From Treponema sp. (GTDB taxonomy: Bacteria; Spirochaetota; Spirochaetia; Treponematales; Treponemataceae): a stretch of 64,000 nucleotides of DNA. Below the pieces are notes generated by a model. The model ran no database searches. It worked only from the letters and a program-made list of their open reading frames with translations, and was not told the origin of the DNA. Shown here in pieces: positions 36,422 to 43,989 of the stretch (its first letter is position 1; each line of letters starts with the position of its first letter). Where the stretch lies: assembly GCA_017940005.1 (NCBI GenBank), contig JAGAZO010000004.1:1-64000 (forward strand). Reading direction: 5' to 3'. The translations under genes were made by a program, and so were the position numbers.

Positions 36422-37459
36422 TTACTGCGCAACATATCGAACAACAAGCTCTGCCGCAACACGAACACGAGCTTCTTTATCCGCAACTTGTGGCAACCAG
36501 TGGATAGGAATGCCGAGCTGTTCCATTTTGCGTTCCATGCCGCGAAACCATGTTTCCTGCCGCTTTGCAAACTGCCTGATTGCAATGTTGAGCTTTTCAT
36601 ACAATTCTGCTTTTGTCGCAATTTTTCCTTGTAAATATTCTGCCACAAATTTATACTCAAGACCGAGCGTTTCAAGCCGCTCCCAACTTACGCCTTTGTC
36701 GTGCAAGCGCGCAACCTCTTCAATCATGCCGCAGTCAAGCCGTTCGGAAAGGCGTTTTGAAATGCGCGCGCGAAGCTCTTTGCGCTCAAGCGTTGTGCCC
36801 ATCACGAGCGGGCGAATGTCCGGGCGCGGTGCCATGCGAGCACGAATTTCATCTGCTTGCGGGCTTCTCATGCACTCTGCAATTTCAATCGCTTTTATGC
36901 ACCGCTCCTTGTGCCGTAAATCTTCGCGCGTGTGCAAGTCGGGACGCAGCAAAAGCAGCAGCGCGTTCAATTCTTCAAGCGATTTTTTTTCAAGCTCCGC
37001 GCGGCGCGCTTCGTTTCGAGGCACGGTGAGCAAATCATACTTTCTGATGATTGCGTCAAGATACATGCCCGTGCCTCCCACGACGACAGGCAGCTTTCTG
37101 CGAGCAGCAATCTCTGGAAACACGCGGTAAAAGTCCTGCTGGTAGCTGTACACATTGTATTCAGTCGATACGTCAACAATATCTATAAGATGATACGGAA
37201 CAGCAACGTCATTGACAGTATACTCGTTCAAATCTTTGCCGCTTCCGATGTCGAGCCCTTTGTACACTTGGCGCGAGTCGGCAGAGATTATCTCACCGTT
37301 AAAGCGGAGCGCGAGTGCCACGCCTATTCCCGTTTTGCCGCACGCAGTGGGACCGAGCAGCACAACACAGTTGCACGGAGCTGGCTGTTGCATGAAAAAC
37401 GAATGTTGCGCAGCAGGGCGCACTGTCTTGTCCGCTACAGCACGCGCGCGATTGCGCAT
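36422..37459 (-). CDS. miaA: tRNA dimethylallyltransferase
   Basis: 345 aa. It adds the isopentenyl group to A37 of tRNAs reading UNN codons. The P-loop GPTACGKTG, ISADSRQVYKGLDIGSGK and VGGTGMYLDAI motifs are typical. The start at 37459 is supported by GGAG 8 bases upstream and overlaps the end of the methyltransferase gene by 25 bases; a second ATG at 37393 lacks a ribosome-binding site but would give a more usual N-terminus. It is in an operon with the upstream methyltransferase. Confidence 0.93.
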   Translation of the reverse strand: MRNRARAVADKTVRPAAQHSFFMQQPAPCNCVVLLGPTACGKTGIGVALALRFNGEIISADSRQVYKGLDIGSGKDLNEYTVNDVAVPYHLIDIVDVSTEYNVYSYQQDFYRVFPEIAARRKLPVVVGGTGMYLDAIIRKYDLLTVPRNEARRAELEKKSLEELNALLLLLRPDLHTREDLRHKERCIKAIEIAECMRSPQADEIRARMAPRPDIRPLVMGTTLERKELRARISKRLSERLDCGMIEEVARLHDKGVSWERLETLGLEYKFVAEYLQGKIATKAELYEKLNIAIRQFAKRQETWFRGMERKMEQLGIPIHWLPQVADKEARVRVAAELVVRYVAQ

Positions 37460-38691
37460 TTTAAATACTCCGAGCGCTCGTAGCCAAGCAGCACAGGGTG
37501 ATCGGGAGCAGCTCCGCGTTTTTCGAGAATCTGGACACGGCGATGGCTGTCAGTAGCTGCGTGCATGAGCATATCGTAAAACGTAGGCGCATCAAAAAAC
37601 GTTGAGCACGAGCACGTCACTAAAATGCCGCCATCGCGCAAGAGACGCATCGCACGCAAGTTTATCTCCTTGTAGCCGCCGTATGCTTTTTGAATAGATT
37701 TTGCGCTTTTTGCAAACGCGGGCGGGTCAAGGATGATGACATCAAATTTTTCTCCCGCTTCCTCATATTTTTTTAACAAATCAAATACATCTGCGCATAC
37801 AGTTTTTACAACGCTGCCCGCTTTGTTCACTGTGCTATTCTTTGCAATCATTGCAACTGCCGCCTCTGAAATTTCTGCAGCAATCACTTCTTTTGCGCCG
37901 CTTGCCGCAGCGTACAGCGCAAATGCGCCCGTATGGGAAAACGCGTCGAGCACGCGCTTGCCGTGACAAAACGCAGCTGCCGCTTTGCGGTTATCTTTTT
38001 GGTCGAGAAAAAATCCTGTCTTTTGACCATGCGCCATATCAACATAAAAGAGCATGCCGTTTTCGTTTATTAAAATAGTCTCGTCACCGCTGCCGTATAT
38101 CCAGCCTGATTTTTCTGCAAGCCCCTCTTTTTCGCGAATTGCAGCGTCGCTGCGCTCGTAGATGCCCTGCACGCCGCATGTCTTTACAAGCGCATGCACA
38201 ATTTCTTTGCGAAACACTTCGCATGCAAGCGCGTGGAACTGCACTACGAGATACGTAAGACCGCTTGCATCAACAAAGCGCTCGACAATCAAACCGGGAA
38301 GCAAATCCGCTTCTGCAAAGATGAGGCGGCACGATTCGCTGTCTTTGTAGCTGACACGTCTGATATTCACCGCATCGCGAACTCGTTTTTCTATGAATGA
38401 TTTTGTGTTTTCAAAAACGGTATCCGCATGCTCACGCGAGATGAGGCGCACAGTAATTTTAGATTTTCTATTGATGATTCCTGTGCCCAAAAATCCGCCT
38501 GCTTTTGTGAACAGCTCAATGCCACTTCCGTCGGCAACAGCGCACTCTGCGAGCGGCACCGTTTTCCAGCCGCTTCCATCGGAAGCAAGATATTTTGCAT
38601 GCGAAATTTCGTTGTCAAAAGCCCACGGAAATCCCTGCGTAATTTCGCGCTCCTCTTTTGCCTTAAGAAAAATACGTGCGTAGTCGCTCAT
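37435..38691 (-). CDS. rlmI: RlmI-family class I 23S rRNA (cytosine-C5) methyltransferase
   Basis: 418 aa. It has an N-terminal PUA-like domain, a central EEHMI-like RNA-binding region and a C-terminal Rossmann methyltransferase (RVLDAFSHTGAFALYAA SAM motif, DVIILDPPAFAKS catalytic motif, and a VTCSCS motif with Cys). These match RlmI/RlmK-like m5C methyltransferases. The start at 38691 (MSDYARIFLKAKEER) is chosen because the promoter's TATACT ends 6 bases before it. It heads the two-gene operon with miaA. Confidence 0.88.
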   Translation of the reverse strand: MSDYARIFLKAKEEREITQGFPWAFDNEISHAKYLASDGSGWKTVPLAECAVADGSGIELFTKAGGFLGTGIINRKSKITVRLISREHADTVFENTKSFIEKRVRDAVNIRRVSYKDSESCRLIFAEADLLPGLIVERFVDASGLTYLVVQFHALACEVFRKEIVHALVKTCGVQGIYERSDAAIREKEGLAEKSGWIYGSGDETILINENGMLFYVDMAHGQKTGFFLDQKDNRKAAAAFCHGKRVLDAFSHTGAFALYAAASGAKEVIAAEISEAAVAMIAKNSTVNKAGSVVKTVCADVFDLLKKYEEAGEKFDVIILDPPAFAKSAKSIQKAYGGYKEINLRAMRLLRDGGILVTCSCSTFFDAPTFYDMLMHAATDSHRRVQILEKRGAAPDHPVLLGYERSEYLKCAIARVL

Positions 38692-38697
38692 GCAAAA

Positions 38698-38726
38698 AGT
38701 ATACTGAAAAAATGGACATGGAGCAA
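38698..38726 (-). promoter_or_regulatory. rlmI-miaA promoter, predicted leaderless
   Basis: TTGCTC (38726-38721), 17 bases, TATACT (38703-38698), then 6 bases to ATG at 38691. Confidence 0.6.
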
Positions 38727-38829
38727 CAAGACAAGCACATAGCATATTTTTAATTCATTATATATTTATAGTACATTGTTTTATTTCAGTTATTGTACAG
38801 AAAAAAATGCAATTTTACGAAAATTTTCC

Positions 38830-38858
38830 TTTACAAATCGAAAATTCCGTCGTATCAT
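38830..38858 (+). promoter_or_regulatory. Thiolase promoter with conserved spacer (putative operator)
   Basis: TTTACA (38830-38835), 17-base spacer AATCGAAAATTCCGTCG, TATCAT (38853-38858). The spacer is identical at 14 of 17 positions to that of the acyl-CoA dehydrogenase promoter at 40539. The leader is about 65 bases and includes an AAGGGGG ribosome-binding site. Confidence 0.65.
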
Positions 38859-38930
38859 AAAAGCATTAACAAAACGGTACACTATACCGCATTTGTACAA
38901 ACGTATGCATTATGCTAAGGGGGTTAGAAA

Positions 38931-40139
38931 ATGGCATCACGAAAAGCGTATATTGTTGGCGCTAAACGTACTGCAATAGGGAGTTTTCTTGGAGGACTTT
39001 CTACCGTAAAGCCAAAAGAAATGGGTGCAACACTCGTTAAAGCGCTTCTTGCTGAAAGCGGCTTAAAAGGCGACGATATTTCCGAAGTAATCTGCGGAAA
39101 TGTTCTTGGCGCGGGACTCGGACAAAATATTGCCCGCACAATTTTACTGGAAGCAGGCATTCCTGACAGCGTCTGCGCACATACCACAAACATGGTTTGC
39201 GGTTCGGGACTTCGCACTGTCATGGAAGCAGTCATGTCAATCCAGTGCGGTTTTAACGAAGTTGTTCTTGCAGGCGGCGTTGAGTCAATGTCACAGGCAC
39301 CGTATCTCGTGCCGAGCAACACGAGAGGTGGCAATAAAATGGGCAACTGGCAAGCTGTAGATCATATGATTTACGATGCGCTCACCGATGCGCGCCATGA
39401 AGTGCACATGGGCATTACTGCGGAAAATATCGCTGAAAAGTACAAAATCACGCGCCAAATGCAAGATGAATTCGCATACGCGTCGCAGCAAAAAGCGATT
39501 AAAGCAGTCGATGCTGGCAAATTCAAGGATGAAATTGTGCCTATCACCATTAAGGGCAAAAAAGGCGATGTGATTTTCGATACAGACGAATATCCGAATC
39601 GTACCACAAATCTCGAAAAACTATCAGGATTGCGTCCCGCATTCAAAAAAGACGGTACAGTAACAGCAGGAAACGCATCGGGCATTAACGATGGCGCATC
39701 GTTTGTGCTTATCGTAAGCGAAGATGCTCTCAAAAAATACAACCTCAAACCGCTGTGTGAAATCGTTGGCATCGGGCAAGGTGGCGTTGATCCGCTCACC
39801 ATGGGACTTGGTCCCACACCCGCAATCCGCAACGCGCTCAACTACGCAGGACTCAAGCTTGCCGACATAGAACTTGTCGAGCTGAACGAAGCGTTTGCAG
39901 CACAGTCACTCGGCGTTATTCACGAACTTGTAGAAGAGCATAAAGTTGACCGCGACGAGTTTATGAAAAAGACGAATGTGAACGGCGGCGCAATCGCACT
40001 TGGACACCCTGTAGGCGCGTCAGGCAACCGCATCCTCGTTACGCTCGTGCACGAAATGATTAAGAGCGACAAAAAAATCGGTCTTGCATCGTTGTGTATC
40101 GGCGGCGGTCAGGGAACAGCAGTCATTGTAAAACGCTAA
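38931..40139 (+). CDS. Acetyl-CoA C-acetyltransferase (thiolase)
   Basis: 402 aa. It condenses two acetyl-CoA, or cleaves acetoacetyl-CoA. The acyl-enzyme Cys is in TNMVCGSGLRTV, the active-site His in NGGAIALGHPVGASGNR, and the second Cys in LCIGGGQG. It probably supplies C4 units for butyrate formation together with the dehydrogenase fusion downstream; the remaining enzymes (3-hydroxyacyl-CoA dehydrogenase, crotonase) are not in the window. It has its own promoter and a downstream hairpin terminator. Confidence 0.95.
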   Translation: MASRKAYIVGAKRTAIGSFLGGLSTVKPKEMGATLVKALLAESGLKGDDISEVICGNVLGAGLGQNIARTILLEAGIPDSVCAHTTNMVCGSGLRTVMEAVMSIQCGFNEVVLAGGVESMSQAPYLVPSNTRGGNKMGNWQAVDHMIYDALTDARHEVHMGITAENIAEKYKITRQMQDEFAYASQQKAIKAVDAGKFKDEIVPITIKGKKGDVIFDTDEYPNRTTNLEKLSGLRPAFKKDGTVTAGNASGINDGASFVLIVSEDALKKYNLKPLCEIVGIGQGGVDPLTMGLGPTPAIRNALNYAGLKLADIELVELNEAFAAQSLGVIHELVEEHKVDRDEFMKKTNVNGGAIALGHPVGASGNRILVTLVHEMIKSDKKIGLASLCIGGGQGTAVIVKR

Positions 40140-40161
40140 TCAAACTTTTATGCAAAGCATG

Positions 40162-40195
40162 AAAACTGCCAAAATTTCACGTTTTGGACAGTTTT
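40162..40195 (+). terminator. Thiolase terminator
   Basis: The stem AAAACTG-CCAAAA / TTTTGG-a-CAGTTTT (40162-40174 and 40182-40195), with one bulged base, starts 22 bases after the thiolase stop. Its 3' arm ends in four T. Confidence 0.65.
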
Positions 40196-40211
40196 ATACT
40201 TTAGGAGACAG

Positions 40212-40390
40212 AACGCCATACCTCGCTGCAAAGCAGCGAGGTATGGCGTTCCTTAACATGCAACAACGAGCAAAACTGACGTTTCGCTCGTTGTTGCATT
40301 AGTGCGCAGCTGCACGGAGTGTAACTGCGCACACGTACATACGCGAGTTTTCGCGAGAAAACTCGAAGCTAAAAACGCCGCGCTATTTAT
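40212..40390. repeat. Hairpin-repeat cluster B
   Basis: Successive hairpins: 40212-40229/40233-40250 (18 bp perfect, loop AAA); 40258-40271/40286-40299 (14 bp plus an inner 4 bp); 40302-40309/40325-40332 around the core GTGCGCAGCTGCACGGAGTG; 40344-40352/40357-40365 (9 bp). It shares the core and the GCGAGTTTTC module with clusters A and C. The remainder of this 479-base gap (40391-40538) is AT-rich without visible features, and the promoter of the next gene follows. Confidence 0.8.
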
Positions 40391-40538
40391 GAAACTATCC
40401 ACACGAATCAAACAGTTGTTTATGCAGCAAAAGTAACTGTTGCTACATACATAAAATCAAAAAATAACAAAATTTTATATTTGTATGTTTTAGTATTTCA
40501 TAGTATTTTAAACTTTTTATTATTTTGTAAAAATTTCA

Positions 40539-40567
40539 TTGACAGATTGAAAATTCTGTCGTAAAAT
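40539..40567 (+). promoter_or_regulatory. Acyl-CoA dehydrogenase promoter with palindromic operator
   Basis: TTGACA (40539-40544), 17-base spacer GATTGAAAATTCTGTCG, TAAAAT (40562-40567). GACAGA / TCTGTC arms (40541-40546, 40555-40560) form an inverted repeat spanning the -35 and spacer, typical of a repressor site. Confidence 0.7.
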
Positions 40568-40618
40568 TCTCACATAGCAATAATCTATTTTTATAAACCA
40601 AAAGTAAGGAGGTTTGTC

Positions 40619-42553
40619 ATGCTGTTTCAAACGACAAAACAACATGAAGAACTCCGCAAAGTTGTCAGAGATTTTGCGGAAGCAGAGGTAAAGCCATACG
40701 CCTTTCAACTTGACCAAGAAAGCGCGTTTCCTACCGAAGCAATCAAGAAATTCGCTTCTATGGGGATGATGGGACTGCCCTATCCACAAGAATTCGGTGG
40801 CGCAGGAAAAGACATTTTAAGCTATGCGATTGCCGTTGAAGAATTAGCGCGCGTAGACGGCGGCACAGGTGTCATTCTTTCGGCACACGTTTCGCTCGGT
40901 ACATTCCCGATTGCTCAGTTTGGCAACGAGCAACAAAAAAAGAAATATCTTATTCCGCTCGCAAAAGGTGAAAAACTCGGCGCATTCGGCTTAACAGAGC
41001 CAAATGCAGGAAGTGATGCAGGCGGCACAGAGACAACAGCTGTTCTCAAAGGTGACAAATATATTTTGAACGGCGGAAAGATTTTTATCACAAATGCGCC
41101 CGTAGCGGACATCTACGTCGTATTTGCTGTAACAACGCCAGACATAGGCACAAAAGGCATTTCCGCGTTTATCGTTGAAAAAGGTTGGAAAGGTTTTGAA
41201 TTTGGTGACCACTACGACAAACTCGGCATCCGCTCATCTTCAACAGCAGAACTCATATTCAACAATGTTGAAGTGCCAAAAGAAAACTTGCTCGGCAAAG
41301 AAGGACAGGGGTTCAAAATCGCCATGTCAACGCTCGACGGTGGACGCATCGGCATTGCAGCACAAGCGCTCGGCATTGCTCAGGGAGCATATGAAGCAGC
41401 ACTCGATTATGCAAAAGAGCGTGAGCAGTTCGGTGCGCCTATAGGCGTGCATCAGGGCATTTCGTTTAAGTTAGCAGACATGGCAACAAAACTACGTGCC
41501 GCGCGTTACCTCGTCTACTCTGCCGCAGAGCTCAAAGAAAATCACGAAAGTTACGGCATGGAATCTGCCATGGCAAAAATGTATGCATCAGACACAGCGC
41601 TTGAAGTCGTCAACGATGCGCTCCAGATTTTTGGCGGCACAGGCTTCCTCAAGGGCATGGACGTTGAGCGCATGTATCGCGATGCAAAAATCACCACTAT
41701 TTACGAAGGAACAAACGAAATTCAACGCGTTGTCATTGCCTCGTACTTGCTCGGAAAAATTGGCAAAGCAGCAGCAGCTGGTGGCGCAAGCAAAAGTGTT
41801 GCAAAAAAACCTGCTCCTGTCACAGGCATCCGCAAAAACAAGATTTTCAGAGACGGCTCCGCAAAAGAAAATGTTGCCGCGCTCGTAGAAACGCTCAAAA
41901 AAGACGGATACGATTTCTCTGTTGGAATTGCAGCAGACACACCAATCAACCAGGCAGAGCGCGTCGTTTCCGGTGGCAAAGGCATTGGCGACAAGAGCAA
42001 CTGGAAGCTCATCGAGAATCTTGCGCAGGCTGCAGGTGCCGCAATCGGTTCTTCTCGTCCAGTCGCAGAGACGCTCAAATACGTGCCGCTCAACCGCTAT
42101 GTCGGCATGTCAGGGCAAAAGTTTACCGGTAATCTCTATATTGCATGCGGCATTTCCGGCGCAAAACAGCATCTCAAAGGTATTAAAGACGCATCAACGA
42201 TTGTCGCAATCAACAAAAATGCAAACGCGCCTATTTTCAAGAACTGCGACTACGGCATTGTCGGCGATGTAAAAGAGATTCTCCCGCTGCTTGCTCAAGA
42301 ACTCGGCATGGGCAAAAAGCAGCCTGCGCCACCTATGGTAAAGATGAAACGGCCGCGTCCTCCTATGCCAGAGCCAATCGGTCCAAAATATGTGTGCAAC
42401 GGCTGCGCGTATGAATATATCCCCGAACTCGGTGACGAAGATTCGGATATAGCACCAGGAACATTGTTCAAAGATTTACCGGAAGAATGGGTTTGCCCAG
42501 AATGCGCAGAGCCGAAAGCGAACTTTATCGACGCGGCAACACGAGGGCTTTAA
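40619..42553 (+). CDS. Acyl-CoA dehydrogenase fused to EtfA C-terminal domain and rubredoxin
   Basis: 644 aa in three parts. Residues 1-385 are a complete acyl-CoA dehydrogenase with GLTEPNAGSDAGG, a flavin-binding ITNA region and the catalytic Glu in TIYEGTNEIQR. Residues about 410-565 match the FAD-binding C-terminal domain of electron-transfer flavoprotein alpha (VVSGGKGIG, GSSRPVAE, GMSGQKFTG, ACGISGAKQH). Residues 590-640 are a rubredoxin with four Cys (593, 596, 626, 629; CNGC and CPEC). Electrons from acyl-CoA could thus pass internally to rubredoxin and on to the flavodiiron protein encoded next. Butyryl-CoA dehydrogenase activity is plausible. AAGGAGG ribosome-binding site. Confidence 0.94.
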   Translation: MLFQTTKQHEELRKVVRDFAEAEVKPYAFQLDQESAFPTEAIKKFASMGMMGLPYPQEFGGAGKDILSYAIAVEELARVDGGTGVILSAHVSLGTFPIAQFGNEQQKKKYLIPLAKGEKLGAFGLTEPNAGSDAGGTETTAVLKGDKYILNGGKIFITNAPVADIYVVFAVTTPDIGTKGISAFIVEKGWKGFEFGDHYDKLGIRSSSTAELIFNNVEVPKENLLGKEGQGFKIAMSTLDGGRIGIAAQALGIAQGAYEAALDYAKEREQFGAPIGVHQGISFKLADMATKLRAARYLVYSAAELKENHESYGMESAMAKMYASDTALEVVNDALQIFGGTGFLKGMDVERMYRDAKITTIYEGTNEIQRVVIASYLLGKIGKAAAAGGASKSVAKKPAPVTGIRKNKIFRDGSAKENVAALVETLKKDGYDFSVGIAADTPINQAERVVSGGKGIGDKSNWKLIENLAQAAGAAIGSSRPVAETLKYVPLNRYVGMSGQKFTGNLYIACGISGAKQHLKGIKDASTIVAINKNANAPIFKNCDYGIVGDVKEILPLLAQELGMGKKQPAPPMVKMKRPRPPMPEPIGPKYVCNGCAYEYIPELGDEDSDIAPGTLFKDLPEEWVCPECAEPKANFIDAATRGL

Positions 42554-42563
42554 CAAGCGCAAA

Positions 42564-42594
42564 TGCCTTGACAATATGTTCAAGGTGCAATTTT
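42564..42594 (+). terminator. Possible terminator after the dehydrogenase fusion
   Basis: CCTTGA / TCAAGG (42566-42571, 42580-42585), extended by two G-U pairs, is followed shortly by TTTT at 42591. It is weak; read-through into the flavodiiron gene is possible. Confidence 0.4.
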
Positions 42595-42658
42595 GGCGTC
42601 ACGCCGTCTGTACGCAAAAAACTGAAAGCGTACAAATTTTTATGAGGAGCAAAAATAT

Positions 42659-43879
42659 ATGTATAACGTGAGAAAAGTTACTGACGACCTGTATTGGATA
42701 GGCGCAAATGACCATCGGACGCATCTTTTTGAAAATATGCATCCGATTCCGTACGGCGTTTCCTACAACTCCTACATTTTGGTAGAAAAGGAAACTTGTG
42801 TATTTGACGCTGTCGATTGGTCTGTCACGAGGGATTATCTTGAGAATATCGAGCACTGTCTTAATGGCAGAAAACTTGACTATTTTATCTGTAATCATCT
42901 TGAACCTGACCATTGCTCGTCCATGTTCGAGTTATTTGTTCGATACCCTGAATGCAAAATTGTTGCAACTGAAAAAGCTTTTATGCTCATGCAACAGTTC
43001 GGGTACAAGGTTGAAGGACACGAAAAAATTCAAGTAAAAGAGGGCGACACGCTCAAAGTAGGTTCCCATACGCTTGCGTTTGTTGAAGCGCCTATGGTGC
43101 ATTGGCCAGAAGTTATGGTCACGCTTGATGTCACAAACGGTGTACTTTTCTCTGCCGACGGTTTTGGTTCGTTCATTGCAAATGACGGCAAACTGTTTGC
43201 AGATGAAGTAAATTACGACAGAGATTGGATTGATGAGTCACGCAGGTACTTAGTAAATATCGTCGGCAAATATGGACCGCACGTGCAGCTGCTGCTCGGC
43301 AAAGCCGCAAAAGTGCTTGACAAAATCAAGATTATCTGTCCACTTCACGGACTTATTTGGCGCAAAGATTTGATGTACATCATCGACAAGTACAATAAGT
43401 GGTCTACGTACACGCCAGAGGAAAAAGGTGTTTTGATTGTATACGCTTCAATGTATGGCAACACGGAAAACGCAGCCCAAGTACTTGCATCAAAGATTTG
43501 CCAGAAGGGTATGTCAAACATCAAGATGTACGATGTGTCAAGCACCCATGTATCGTATCTCATCGCAGACTCGTTCAAATATTCACACATCGTTCTTGCA
43601 TGCGTCACGTATAATTTGGAAATCTATCCGCCAATGCTCAACTATCTTGAAGAAATGCGTATGCTCCATCTCCAAAAGCGCACCATCGGCATTATGGAGA
43701 ACGGTTCATGGGCAGTGAAGTCAGGCGACTTGATGCAAAAATTCATCGAAGAACAGATGAAAGATATGACCGTTTTGAACGAACGAGTAACGCTCGCTTC
43801 TTCACTTCGAGGTGACAAAGAAAAAGAACTTGACGACATGGCGCAAGCAATCGTCGATTCAATGAAAGAAACGAAATAA
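42659..43879 (+). CDS. Flavodiiron protein (A-type flavoprotein, rubredoxin:O2/NO oxidoreductase)
   Basis: 406 aa. The N-terminal MBL-like di-iron domain has ligands in HLEPDH (80-85), MVHWPEV, ADGFGSF and HGLIWR. The C-terminal flavodoxin domain starts near 258 with IVYASMYGNTENAA for FMN. Such enzymes reduce O2 or NO using electrons from rubredoxin. A rubredoxin domain is encoded at the end of the gene 105 bases upstream, which suggests a dedicated partner. A GAGGAG ribosome-binding site lies 9 bases before the ATG. A 13-bp hairpin follows the stop. Confidence 0.95.
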   Translation: MYNVRKVTDDLYWIGANDHRTHLFENMHPIPYGVSYNSYILVEKETCVFDAVDWSVTRDYLENIEHCLNGRKLDYFICNHLEPDHCSSMFELFVRYPECKIVATEKAFMLMQQFGYKVEGHEKIQVKEGDTLKVGSHTLAFVEAPMVHWPEVMVTLDVTNGVLFSADGFGSFIANDGKLFADEVNYDRDWIDESRRYLVNIVGKYGPHVQLLLGKAAKVLDKIKIICPLHGLIWRKDLMYIIDKYNKWSTYTPEEKGVLIVYASMYGNTENAAQVLASKICQKGMSNIKMYDVSSTHVSYLIADSFKYSHIVLACVTYNLEIYPPMLNYLEEMRMLHLQKRTIGIMENGSWAVKSGDLMQKFIEEQMKDMTVLNERVTLASSLRGDKEKELDDMAQAIVDSMKETK

Positions 43880-43883
43880 CAGT

Positions 43884-43912
43884 ATGCGGCAAGCTCCATG
43901 AGCTTGCCGCAT
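43884..43912. terminator. Hairpin after the flavodiiron gene, between convergent genes
   Basis: A perfect 13-bp stem, ATGCGGCAAGCTC / GAGCTTGCCGCAT, with loop CAT, starts 5 bases after the stop. There is no long T-run. It probably terminates the flavodiiron gene and perhaps clpB. Confidence 0.65.
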
Positions 43913-43989
43913 AAATGGCACTGTTGTAAACGCGTGCACATCGCGTTGTGTCGCAAACAGCACTGTTGCACAAAGCTAGCTTGTTGTGT

